Assembly (NCBI GenBank): GCA_025454715.1
Contig: JALONY010000020.1
Coordinates: 1-10,284, forward strand
Length of the DNA stretch: 10,284 bases
Reading direction: 5' to 3'
Source of the DNA: Anaerolineae bacterium
Lineage (GTDB): Bacteria > Chloroflexota > Anaerolineae > Aggregatilineales > Phototrophicaceae
Of this stretch, positions 1-6,757 are shown in pieces. The notes under the pieces were generated by a model, which did no database searches, was not told the origin of the DNA, and saw only the letters and a program-made list of their open reading frames with translations. Each line of letters starts with the position of its first letter. Within the stretch, counting starts at the first letter, position 1. The position numbers and the translations under genes are program-made.

Positions 1-684
1 TGGATTGGCAACGCCACCATCTCGGGCTTGCTCATCATTTGGGCGCGTGAGGAGAACGGCAAGGAATTGGGCGGGTTCGTCATCGAAGACCCGCAGACGG
101 TCGATGGCCTGACCATGACCAACATTCAGGGCAAAATCGGCAAGCGCGCCATCCTCAACGCCGATATCGTGATGGAAAACGTGCGCGTGCCCGCCGAGAA
201 CCGCCTCGAGAAGGCCAAGAGCTTCAAGGACATCGGCAAGGTCTTGGTGATGGGGCGCACCGGTGTGGCGTGGGAGGCCGCTGGCCTCGCCTCGGCAGCC
301 TTCGAGGCCGCCCTGAAGTACGCCAAGGAGCGCCACCAGTTTGGCCGCCCGATCGCCAGCTTCCAGCTCATCCAGCATAAGCTGGTCGAGATGGCCACCG
401 AGGTCACCTTGATGCAGCTGCAATGCTTCCAGATGGCCAACCTGATGATCGCCAACCAACTGACCGAGGGTATCGCCTCGATGGCCAAGTTCAACTGCGC
501 CCGTAAGGCGCGCCAAGTGTGCTTGCTCGCCCGCGAGACGATGGGCGGCAACGGCTTGCTGATCGAGAACCACGTCGCTCGTTTGTTGACCGATGCCGAG
601 GTGGTCTACACCTACGAGGGCACCAACGACATCAACTTGCTGATCGTCGGGCGCGACATCACCGGCGAGAGCGCCTTCACCTAA
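1..684 (+). CDS. Acyl-CoA dehydrogenase, glutaryl-CoA dehydrogenase/ACX4-like, C-terminal part (5' end outside window)
   Basis: This flavoenzyme would oxidise the alpha-beta bond of an acyl-CoA thioester in the cytoplasm. The reading frame is open at base 1, so the N-terminal domain is missing and 227 residues are visible. The visible part starts with WIGNATIS, typical of the middle beta domain near the flavin. It continues through KERHQFGRPIASFQ, the usual arginine-containing segment of the C-terminal helical domain, then MGGNG and TYEGTNDINLLIVGRDITG. In the glutaryl-CoA dehydrogenase subfamily the glutamate of YEGT is the catalytic base; here it is encoded at 616-618. Wording around this motif also resembles plant peroxisomal ACX4, a short-chain acyl-CoA oxidase of the same subfamily, so dehydrogenase versus oxidase and the chain length of the substrate cannot be fixed from sequence. 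The gene ends in TAA and is followed 28 bases later by an intrinsic terminator, so it is the last gene of its transcript. Confidence 0.93.
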   Translation, partial: WIGNATISGLLIIWAREENGKELGGFVIEDPQTVDGLTMTNIQGKIGKRAILNADIVMENVRVPAENRLEKAKSFKDIGKVLVMGRTGVAWEAAGLASAAFEAALKYAKERHQFGRPIASFQLIQHKLVEMATEVTLMQLQCFQMANLMIANQLTEGIASMAKFNCARKARQVCLLARETMGGNGLLIENHVARLLTDAEVVYTYEGTNDINLLIVGRDITGESAFT

Positions 685-712
685 AGCGTATAGAGCGTAG
701 CGCGCCAACGTG

Positions 713-750
713 CGCCCCTCGCCCAAACATTGGGCGGGGGGCGTTTTGTT
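713..750 (+). terminator. Rho-independent terminator of the acyl-CoA dehydrogenase gene
   Basis: A 13-base arm at 713-725 pairs with 731-743 with no mismatch, apart from one G-T wobble at position 719. The loop is five bases and the stem is rich in G and C. TTTTGTT follows immediately (744-750). The T run lies on the + side only; the opposite direction has no T tract, so the hairpin mainly serves the upstream + gene, although it lies between two convergent genes. Confidence 0.88.
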
Positions 751-765
751 GAGGGGGGAGGCACC

Positions 766-2691
766 CTACCGAAACAGGCGCTCGACGTACAAGACGTATT
801 CGCCGCCGCTGAGGTAGCCGCTGACGCGCACTTGATAGGTGCCGTCGGCGGGCAACGTCGCCTCGAATTGCACGTTCATGCTGTTGGGCAGGTCGTCGCC
901 GCCGCCGATGGTCTGCCCGTCGGGGGCGATGAGGGCGGCCACGGGGTCGAGTGTGCCGCCGACCGGCGCGTTGACGTACACCCGCACGACCTCGCCCGCC
1001 CGCCCATAAAACGGCACGAACGCATAGGCTTCCGGCGCGACCGTGCCGTTGACCGTGACCAGTGGCACGGTGCCTGCCGGTGGGGTCGGGGTCGGGGCGA
1101 AGTCGAGATAGCGCCACGTGAGCTGATAGGTGCCGAGTTGGTTGGGGTCGGCGGGGCGCACCCGCCAATAGTGATAGCCCGACTGGGTGACGCGCACCCC
1201 GTTGATTTGCGGGGCGCGGTCGCCGCCGCTGTCACGGTCGAGGCCGAGTAGTGCGCCGTCCTCGCGCACCAATTCCAAGACCGGCGCAACCACCGAGTCG
1301 AGTGGCAAGACCCACCCCGTCACCACATCGCCCGCATTGAGGTACATATACCAGACATCGGCGGCGGCACGGCGCTCGAAATTGGCCGTGACGGCCTGAT
1401 CGGGCGCTATTTCGCCGCGCATCACCTCGAAGCGTGCGCCCTCGCCGCCGAACGACACCACATAATCGCCGACCGTGCCGTTTTGGCCGGTCACATAGAC
1501 GGTGTACGCCCCCTCGAGGGGGACGACGAGGCCGGTGATGAGGGCATCGCGGTCGAGGGGTGTCGTCCCGCCGACCGCCGTGCCGACGATGTTCCCATCC
1601 GGGTCAATCAGCTCGATTTGGGGCGACAAGCCACTGCCGACCACCGGCGCGACGCCGATGGCCAACGTGTCGCCTTGTTGGGCATAAAACGAGTGGGTGT
1701 TGAGGTCGAACGGCTCAGCGATGCGGTCGGCGACCGGCGCGTTGGGCGAGAGGCGCACCCCGCGCTCGGCCACGGGGATGGACGGGGTGAGCACCGGCGT
1801 CTGGGGCGGGCTGGTCGGGGTGACGACGATGGTCGGGGTGAGCGGCACGGGGGCGGCGCTCAGGTCGAGGCGCAGGGTGTAGGTGCCCGGGTTGCCCGCG
1901 CCGTCGAGCCGGACGGTATAGGTGCCGCCTGCCTCTAGCGGGATGTTTTGCAGCAGGGCACCGCTGCCGTTGTCGCTGAACATATCGACGGCGACGACCA
2001 CGCCGGACGGGTCGAGCAAGGCCATGAGCGGCTGGGTGGCACCGTTGACGCGGGTGAGCTGGAGGCGGGCGACCCCGCCGGTGGCGGGCGCGTCGAAGCT
2101 GTAGAGGTGCGCGCCGTCCGACAGGGCGAACTCGCCCGCGCTGGTTTGCCGGTCGGCCAAGACGCCCAAGAACGTGCCTTCTGCCACCGGTGCGGGGGTG
2201 GGGGTCGGGACGCCGACGATGACCGGCACGGGGGTGAGGGTGGGTGGTGGTGCGGCGGGGTTTTGCGCGCTGGTCAAGCCGAGGTCATAGCTGCCCGTGC
2301 CGCTTTCGGCGCGGACGGTCAGGGTATACACGCCGTCGGCGGGGATGACCGCCTCGAGGCTGGTTTGCCCGTCGGCCAAGCCAGTCCCGTCGGCTGCGGT
2401 CAGGGTCAGGCGGGGGGTCACGGAGTCGCTGACGACGCGCACCTGCACGGTATCGCCGCGCTGGGCGTCGAAGACCCAGCGCTTGGCCTCGCCGCGGTCG
2501 AGTATGTCGCTGACTGCTTGGTTATAGGGCAGGGGTTGTGCCGGTGCATCGGAGGGCGGAGCGGTCGGTGAGGGGGGCGAGTCGGTCGGGAGCTGCATCA
2601 CGGTCGGTAGCGGGGTGTCGCTGGGGGGCTGGCAACCTGCCACCGCGCTCATCACCATCACGATTGCCCACGTCATCACCCAGCGCCGCAT
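766..2691 (-). CDS. Exported lipoprotein with about five PPC-like beta domains
   Basis: The 641-residue product begins with a short lipoprotein signal: MRRW, a hydrophobic stretch, then AVAGC with the acylated cysteine at residue 20. A Pro/Ser/Thr-rich spacer (21-52) follows. Five related units then come at roughly 55-139, 173-277, 311-415, 420-528 and 543-638. Each has a 'FDAQRGDTV'-like opening, a 'L.DPDG' turn and a closing 'P.DG.YT..V......G.Y.L', the pattern of bacterial pre-peptidase C-terminal (PPC) domains. Thr/Pro linkers (141-172, 278-310, 531-542) separate several of them. No enzymatic domain is visible, so a surface binding or structural role is an inference. The ATG at 2691 is chosen because it gives the signal peptide and has GGAGGG four bases upstream. 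The frame stays open for another 311 codons upstream, but that part is antisense to the lyase gene and has no signal. Confidence 0.87.
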   Translation of the reverse strand: MRRWVMTWAIVMVMSAVAGCQPPSDTPLPTVMQLPTDSPPSPTAPPSDAPAQPLPYNQAVSDILDRGEAKRWVFDAQRGDTVQVRVVSDSVTPRLTLTAADGTGLADGQTSLEAVIPADGVYTLTVRAESGTGSYDLGLTSAQNPAAPPPTLTPVPVIVGVPTPTPAPVAEGTFLGVLADRQTSAGEFALSDGAHLYSFDAPATGGVARLQLTRVNGATQPLMALLDPSGVVVAVDMFSDNGSGALLQNIPLEAGGTYTVRLDGAGNPGTYTLRLDLSAAPVPLTPTIVVTPTSPPQTPVLTPSIPVAERGVRLSPNAPVADRIAEPFDLNTHSFYAQQGDTLAIGVAPVVGSGLSPQIELIDPDGNIVGTAVGGTTPLDRDALITGLVVPLEGAYTVYVTGQNGTVGDYVVSFGGEGARFEVMRGEIAPDQAVTANFERRAAADVWYMYLNAGDVVTGWVLPLDSVVAPVLELVREDGALLGLDRDSGGDRAPQINGVRVTQSGYHYWRVRPADPNQLGTYQLTWRYLDFAPTPTPPAGTVPLVTVNGTVAPEAYAFVPFYGRAGEVVRVYVNAPVGGTLDPVAALIAPDGQTIGGGDDLPNSMNVQFEATLPADGTYQVRVSGYLSGGEYVLYVERLFR

Positions 2692-2695
2692 GAAG

Positions 2696-2701
2696 CCCTC
2701 C
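2696..2701 (-). promoter_or_regulatory. Ribosome binding site fixing the lipoprotein start
   Basis: The - strand reads GGAGGG, then four bases, then the ATG at 2691. This strong Shine-Dalgarno match, directly in front of a lipoprotein signal peptide, settles the start against the much longer open frame upstream. Confidence 0.75.
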
Positions 2702-2721
2702 CCCGTATTTACACGGCGCAC

Positions 2722-2730
2722 ATGATACCA
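2722..2730 (-). promoter_or_regulatory. Possible extended -10 promoter element for the lipoprotein gene
   Basis: The - strand reads TGGTATCAT, that is TG-N-TATCAT, a five-of-six match to TATAAT with the extended TG. It lies about 30 bases before the lipoprotein ATG. I see no convincing -35 at 16-18 bases, which extended -10 promoters can tolerate. The assignment rests on motif match and position only. The same 87-base gap must also carry the promoter of the divergent lyase gene, for which I see no good match. Confidence 0.35.
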
Positions 2731-2764
2731 TAGAGGGATACGGATGTGCTTTAGGGCAGCAGTC

Positions 2765-2769
2765 AGGGG
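2765..2769 (+). promoter_or_regulatory. Ribosome binding site of the CitE-like lyase
   Basis: AGGGG lies nine bases before an ATG at 2779 and six bases before an in-frame GTG at 2776. Both starts are compatible and differ by one residue. The ATG is preferred by codon. Confidence 0.5.
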
Positions 2770-2778
2770 TGTGCGGTG

Positions 2779-3666
2779 ATGAGCAGTGCGATACGGCGGG
2801 CGTTGTTGTTTATGCCGGGCGACGACCGCAAGAAAATCGAGAAAGCGTCCAGTTTGGGCGTCGATTCGGTCATCATGGACTTGGAGGACGGGGTGGCGCT
2901 CAACAACAAACCTGCCGCCCGTGAGACGGTGGCGCACGCGCTGCGCGAGGTGTCTTTCGGGCGGTCGGAGCGCTTGGTGCGGCTCAACCCGACCAGCCAA
3001 ATCGACTGGTGCGAGGAAGATTTCGATCACACCATCGCGGGGAGGCCGGACGGTTACGTGTTGCCGAAGGTCGAGAGCGCGGCGGATATTGCGACGGTGG
3101 ACGGGTGGCTGACCACCGCCGAGCAGGTACACGGCTGGCCGCACGGCTCGATTGCGCTGATTGCGATCGTCGAGACCGCGTTGGGGGTGGTCAACCTGCG
3201 CGAGATTGCGGGGGCGGCCAAGCGCTTGCAAGCGTTGGCGTTCGGCGCAGAAGACCTCGCGGGGGACATGGGCGCAACGCGCACGCTGGAGGGCTGGGAG
3301 GGGTTTTATGCCCGTAGCGCGGTGGTGACATATGCCAAGGCGTTCGGGTTGCAGGCGCTCGATACGCCGTTCATCGACGTGAAGGCCGACGAGTCGCTGT
3401 TGGTCAACGACGCGGAGCGCGCCATGCAGATGGGCTATACCGGCAAATTGGCGATTCACCCGCGCCAGATTTTGCCACTCCAACAGGTGTTTACGCCGAC
3501 GGCGGCACAAATCGACCGCGCCCGCCGCTTGATTGCGGAGCATGACGCGCAGCAGGCGGCAGGGGTCGGGGTATTCACGTTCGAGGGCAAGATGGTGGAT
3601 ATGCCGATGATTCGCGCCGCGCAAAGCGTGCTCAGCCGTGCGCGGGCGGCGGGCATCCGCGTTTAG
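2779..3666 (+). CDS. CitE-like CoA-ester lyase (HpcH/HpaI aldolase/citrate lyase beta family)
   Basis: This 295-residue TIM-barrel protein belongs to the family that cleaves 3-hydroxy-acyl-CoA esters such as citramalyl-CoA or malyl-CoA, using Mg2+. Visible landmarks are RRALLFMPG (6-14), VIMDLEDGV (31-39), the substrate-contacting arginine in RLVRLN (Arg68), LPKVES (95-100), the metal-binding glutamate in AIVETALG (Glu132), the metal-binding aspartate in FGAEDLAGDMG (Asp159) and GKLAIHPRQI (222-231). All expected active-site positions are present. The length matches stand-alone CitE-like lyases such as CLYBL, and is shorter than what I recall for the Mcl lyase of the Chloroflexus 3-hydroxypropionate bicycle. 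No citrate lyase alpha or gamma subunit gene is in view, so citrate lyase itself is unlikely; the exact substrate stays open. A GTG at 2776 is an alternative start. The gene diverges from the lipoprotein and its stop overlaps the convergent mutL stop. Confidence 0.9.
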   Translation: MSSAIRRALLFMPGDDRKKIEKASSLGVDSVIMDLEDGVALNNKPAARETVAHALREVSFGRSERLVRLNPTSQIDWCEEDFDHTIAGRPDGYVLPKVESAADIATVDGWLTTAEQVHGWPHGSIALIAIVETALGVVNLREIAGAAKRLQALAFGAEDLAGDMGATRTLEGWEGFYARSAVVTYAKAFGLQALDTPFIDVKADESLLVNDAERAMQMGYTGKLAIHPRQILPLQQVFTPTAAQIDRARRLIAEHDAQQAAGVGVFTFEGKMVDMPMIRAAQSVLSRARAAGIRV

Positions 3667-5426
3667 CGGCGCTTGAACTCGCGGGCGAGCTGGTCGGCGC
3701 TGAACTCGATGAAGACCGGCGCGCCGTCGGGGGCGGTGAGCGGGTCGGTGGCGCGCTCTAGCTCACGGATGAGGGTTTGCTGGTCAGGCAGGGTCAAGCC
3801 CATGCCCGCGCTGACCGCCCCGACCTTGCACAGCGCGGCCAACAGCGAGTCGTCCGAGAGGCTGGGAGTGGTCAGGAGGGCGCGCATGACGGCTTGGACG
3901 ACGGTCTCGGCGTCGAGGCCAGCCAAGAAGCGCGGGGCGACCGCCACGCGGTACAGGTTGGGGCCGAACGCCTCGATGACGAGGCCGAGCCGCGCCAGCA
4001 CCGGCAAGAGCGGCTCCAATTGGCGGCTGTGGGCGGGGGGGAGCTTGGCCGTGCCCGCGATGTCCTCGGTTTGGGGCGGGGTGTCACCGCGCAACAGGGC
4101 GCGGCGTGCGGAGTCGTACAGCACGCGCTGATGGGCGGCGTGTTGGTCGATGATGAACAGGCTGGAGGGGCCCTCTGCGAGGATGTGGCGCTGTCCGGCC
4201 TGCCCAATCACACGCAGCACCGGCAAGGTGCGCGGTCGGTCGGGTTGCCCCAAGCCTTCGGGAATGTGCGAGACATCGAAGGCGCGCTCGTCGTCGGGGT
4301 CATCGTCGGGCTGGGCGTCCGGCTCGGGCGGGGCAGGGGTGGCGCTCGGCTCGAACAACGGCGCATCGGTGCGGGCGCGACGGGCGGCACGCACGGGGTC
4401 GGCGGGCAAACCTGCCCGCTCGTTGGGGGGCGGGGTGTGGCCGGTGCCGAGGACGGCCTCGCGCACGGCGCGTTGCACGGCGGTATAGACCGCGCCCGGG
4501 TCACGGAAGCGCACCTCGGCCTTGGTCGGGTGGACGTTGACATCGACCTCCTCGGCGGGCACCTCGACCAGCAACACGCTGACCGGATAGTGCTTGTCGG
4601 GCAACCAGCCTTGATAGGCGTCGGTGATGGCGCGCACCAGCATCGGGTCTTGGATGGCGCGCCCGTTGATGAAGGCGTGGATGCGCTCACGGGTGGTGCG
4701 GGCGGCCTCGGGGCGCGAGGTGTGCCCGACCACCCGGATGCGGTCGGTGGTGGTGTCGATGGGCAGCATCTGCTTAAAGACCTCGACCCCGAAGGCCGAG
4801 ACCATCACATCCTCCAACCGCCCGCTACCGCTGGAGCGGAATACCTCGCGGTCGTCTTGGACGAGGACGAAGCGGACATGGGGGTAAGCGATGGCGTATA
4901 GGGTGACGATTTGCCCGATTTGGCGCTTTTCGGTGGTGTCTTTTTTCAAGAATTTGAGGCGGACGGGGACGTTGTAAAACAGGTTCTCGACCGTGATGAC
5001 CGTGCCCGCCGGTGCCCCGACCGCACGGCGCGCCACCACTTGGCTGCCCTCCAGCCGCAACGACAGGCCGGTCTGCTCATCGCGGTGGCGGGTGACGCAG
5101 GTCACTTGCGCGACGGCGGCGATGCTGCACAGCGCCTCGCCCCGAAACCCGAGGGTTTGCAGGCTGAGCAGGTCATCGGCGGTGCGGAGCTTGCTGGTGG
5201 CGTGGCGGGCAAAGGCCAATTCGACCTCGGCGTTGCGGATGCCACTGCCGTCGTCGCTGACGCGCAATAATTTTTGGCCGCCGCCGTTGGAGGTGACTTG
5301 GATGGTGGTGGCTCCGGCGTCGAGGGCGTTCTCGACCAGCTCCTTGATGACCGAAGCTGGGCGTTCGACCACCTCACCGGCGGCAATTTGGGCGACGACG
5401 TGATCGGGCAGTTGCTGGATGGGCAT
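3663..5426 (-). CDS. mutL: DNA mismatch repair protein MutL with substituted endonuclease motifs
   Basis: MutL links mismatch recognition by MutS to strand removal. The 587-residue product has a standard GHKL ATPase/transducer half (about 1-330): MPIQQLPDHV, KELVENALDAGA with Glu29 and Asn33, DDGSGI (59-63; Asp58 precedes), ATSKL, GFRGEAL (93-99), FYNVPVRLKFLK (150-161) and DVNVHPTKAEVRF (295-307). An acidic, Pro-rich linker runs to about 395. The C-terminal dimerisation domain (about 400-587) is recognisable from HILAEG...IIDQHAAH and the final FKR. However, the nuclease motif reads DQHAAHQRVLYD (427-438) instead of DQHA-x2-E-x4-E, and the zinc-site motif CPHGRP reads APDGAP (565-570). Cys533 of the ACR/ACK-like motif remains. 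The MPI start matches the family although no Shine-Dalgarno is visible; the leader is C-rich. It lies 52 bp downstream of the kinase gene on the same strand. Confidence 0.96.
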   Translation of the reverse strand: MPIQQLPDHVVAQIAAGEVVERPASVIKELVENALDAGATTIQVTSNGGGQKLLRVSDDGSGIRNAEVELAFARHATSKLRTADDLLSLQTLGFRGEALCSIAAVAQVTCVTRHRDEQTGLSLRLEGSQVVARRAVGAPAGTVITVENLFYNVPVRLKFLKKDTTEKRQIGQIVTLYAIAYPHVRFVLVQDDREVFRSSGSGRLEDVMVSAFGVEVFKQMLPIDTTTDRIRVVGHTSRPEAARTTRERIHAFINGRAIQDPMLVRAITDAYQGWLPDKHYPVSVLLVEVPAEEVDVNVHPTKAEVRFRDPGAVYTAVQRAVREAVLGTGHTPPPNERAGLPADPVRAARRARTDAPLFEPSATPAPPEPDAQPDDDPDDERAFDVSHIPEGLGQPDRPRTLPVLRVIGQAGQRHILAEGPSSLFIIDQHAAHQRVLYDSARRALLRGDTPPQTEDIAGTAKLPPAHSRQLEPLLPVLARLGLVIEAFGPNLYRVAVAPRFLAGLDAETVVQAVMRALLTTPSLSDDSLLAALCKVGAVSAGMGLTLPDQQTLIRELERATDPLTAPDGAPVFIEFSADQLAREFKRR

Positions 5427-5478
5427 GGGGGTGCGGCTCGCTTCTGGTGGGGGTGTCGGTTGGGCGGGCGGGGCAGGC

Positions 5479-6630
5479 TCAGGACTCGGCGGCGTGGCGC
5501 AACGGCAACGACAAGAAGAAGGTACTGCCCTTGTCCGGCTCGCTCTCGACCCATGCGCGCCCGCCGTGGTGGACGGCGGCGCTGTGGACGATGAACAAGC
5601 CCAAGCCGGTGCCTTTGATGTTGCTGTGGCGCAGGTTGTTGGCGCGGAAGAATTTCTCGAACACGCGGCGCTTGGCCTCTTCGCCGAGGCCGACGCCGGT
5701 ATCGCGCACCGAAATCAAGACCCCGTCACTCATCCGCTGGACGCGCACGGCCACCTCGCCCTCGTTGGTGTATTTGACCGCGTTATCGACGAGGTTGGTC
5801 ACGGCGCGGCTGAGCATACTCTTGTCGGCGCTGAGGATGGGCAGGCCGGAGTCGATGCTGGCCGAGAGCTGTAAGCCCTTCTTTTGGGCGCTGGCCGTCA
5901 GGTTCTTGATGATGCTGCTGACGATGGTCTCCAAATCGACCGGCTCGCGCATCAGGGTGTAGCGCCCGGTGTCGGGGTCATACACACCGGCCACGAAGAC
6001 GTGCTCCAGCAGGTCGCTGATGGCGTCGATGTTGCCCATGATGCGCTTGAGCATCTTGCTGTAGCCGGTGTCGCCGCTTTGCGCCAGCGCGGTCTCGACC
6101 ACGTCGGCGGTGCTTTTGACCACGGTCATCGGGGTGCGCAGGTCGTGGACGAAATCGGTCACGAACTGGTCTTGGTTGTGGATGTAACGGGCGCGGGCGT
6201 CCTCGGCGCGCAGCTTGGCCGCGATTTGGGTCAAGAGGCCGAGCAAGAGGGCGACGCTTTCATCGGCCTCGGGGGCGGGGGGCGTGGGCAACAGCAACAC
6301 CCCGAGTAGCCCGCCGGTGTCGCGCAGCACCTCGGCGCGGGCGGGGGCGTTGGGCAGGGTGGGGGAGTCGTGCGTGCCGGTCGGGCGGGGCTCCGCCCAG
6401 CCGATGACCTCGGCCACATGCTTCTCGTCGGTGGTTTGCGCGCCCGCAGGGGTGATGACGCGAGTCAGGTCTTGCACCAGATAGAGGGTGGCGGTATGCG
6501 CGGGGGTCAGCGCGGCCACGCGCTCGACCAACAGGCGGACGCCATCGAAGGACGACAGCGCCGCCAACCGCTCCAACAGGTCGCGCAGAACCGTCAGCGT
6601 TTGGGGAAGGGCAAACGTGGAATCAGACAT
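5479..6630 (-). CDS. Soluble sensor histidine kinase with GAF-like N-terminus
   Basis: The 383-residue product has no membrane segment, so it should sense a cytoplasmic signal or partner. Residues about 20-140 look like a GAF-type sensor domain (weak call). A short helical link leads to the HisKA phosphoacceptor FVHDLRTPMTVV with His162. The ATPase domain shows the N box NLVDNAVKYT (Asn283), the G1 box VRDTGVGLG (308-316), the F box FEKFFRA (324-330) and the G2 box GTGLGLFIVHS (340-350), so it should be catalytically competent. No receiver domain or response regulator gene is in the window, making it an orphan here. The ATG at 6630 is preferred over a TTG 24 codons upstream: the candidate promoter at 6671-6699 would start transcription between the two, and the extra residues show no domain features. 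mutL follows after 52 bp on the same strand. Confidence 0.92.
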   Translation of the reverse strand: MSDSTFALPQTLTVLRDLLERLAALSSFDGVRLLVERVAALTPAHTATLYLVQDLTRVITPAGAQTTDEKHVAEVIGWAEPRPTGTHDSPTLPNAPARAEVLRDTGGLLGVLLLPTPPAPEADESVALLLGLLTQIAAKLRAEDARARYIHNQDQFVTDFVHDLRTPMTVVKSTADVVETALAQSGDTGYSKMLKRIMGNIDAISDLLEHVFVAGVYDPDTGRYTLMREPVDLETIVSSIIKNLTASAQKKGLQLSASIDSGLPILSADKSMLSRAVTNLVDNAVKYTNEGEVAVRVQRMSDGVLISVRDTGVGLGEEAKRRVFEKFFRANNLRHSNIKGTGLGLFIVHSAAVHHGGRAWVESEPDKGSTFFLSLPLRHAAES

Positions 6631-6670
6631 ACCCACCGTCTCGGGGCTAGGGTGCACAAAAGATAACGAC

Positions 6671-6699
6671 AGTATACGATCTTGGTTAGAAAAGCGCAA
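6671..6699 (-). promoter_or_regulatory. Candidate sigma-70-type promoter for the histidine kinase (and perhaps mutL)
   Basis: On the - strand, TTGCGC (6694-6699) is followed after exactly 17 bases by TATACT (6671-6676), which matches TATAAT at five of six positions. The -35 matches TTGACA only in its TTG. Transcription would begin near 6664, leaving a leader of about 34 bases to the ATG at 6630. The local sequence is more A/T-rich than its surroundings, which supports a regulatory role. Confidence 0.5.
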
Positions 6700-6757
6700 C
6701 AAGACCGGTGGTTGCCCCTCACCCTGCTCACCGAGCGGTGAACCATCTTTGCGCGCC

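Noticed and set aside
1762..2271. G/T-rich, repeat-like DNA in the lipoprotein gene, considered as tandem repeats.
   Set aside because: It reflects Thr/Pro codons of the inter-domain linkers; there is no constant repeat unit at the DNA level.
2708..2731. TTTACA followed by TACCAT on +, considered as a promoter for the CitE-like lyase.
   Set aside because: The spacer is only 12 bases and the -10 matches four of six positions.
2692..3624. An open frame extending the lipoprotein upstream by 311 codons on the - strand.
   Set aside because: It runs antisense to the well-supported CitE-like gene, lacks domain character, and the internal ATG at 2691 has a strong ribosome site and a lipoprotein signal directly after it.
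3777..4901. A 374-codon + strand open frame opposite mutL.
   Set aside because: Its Gly/Arg/His/Val-rich composition is that of a GC-rich shadow, and the - strand carries clear MutL motifs over the whole span.
6631..6702. A TTG start that would add 24 residues to the histidine kinase.
   Set aside because: The candidate -10 box lies inside this stretch, so most of it would be untranslated leader or promoter; the ATG at 6630 gives a sensible N-terminus.
6728..6741. A short palindrome (TCACC-GAGC-GGTGA) after the J-domain gene, considered as its terminator.
   Set aside because: The stem is only five base pairs with a four-base loop and no T tract follows on the - strand; too weak to call.
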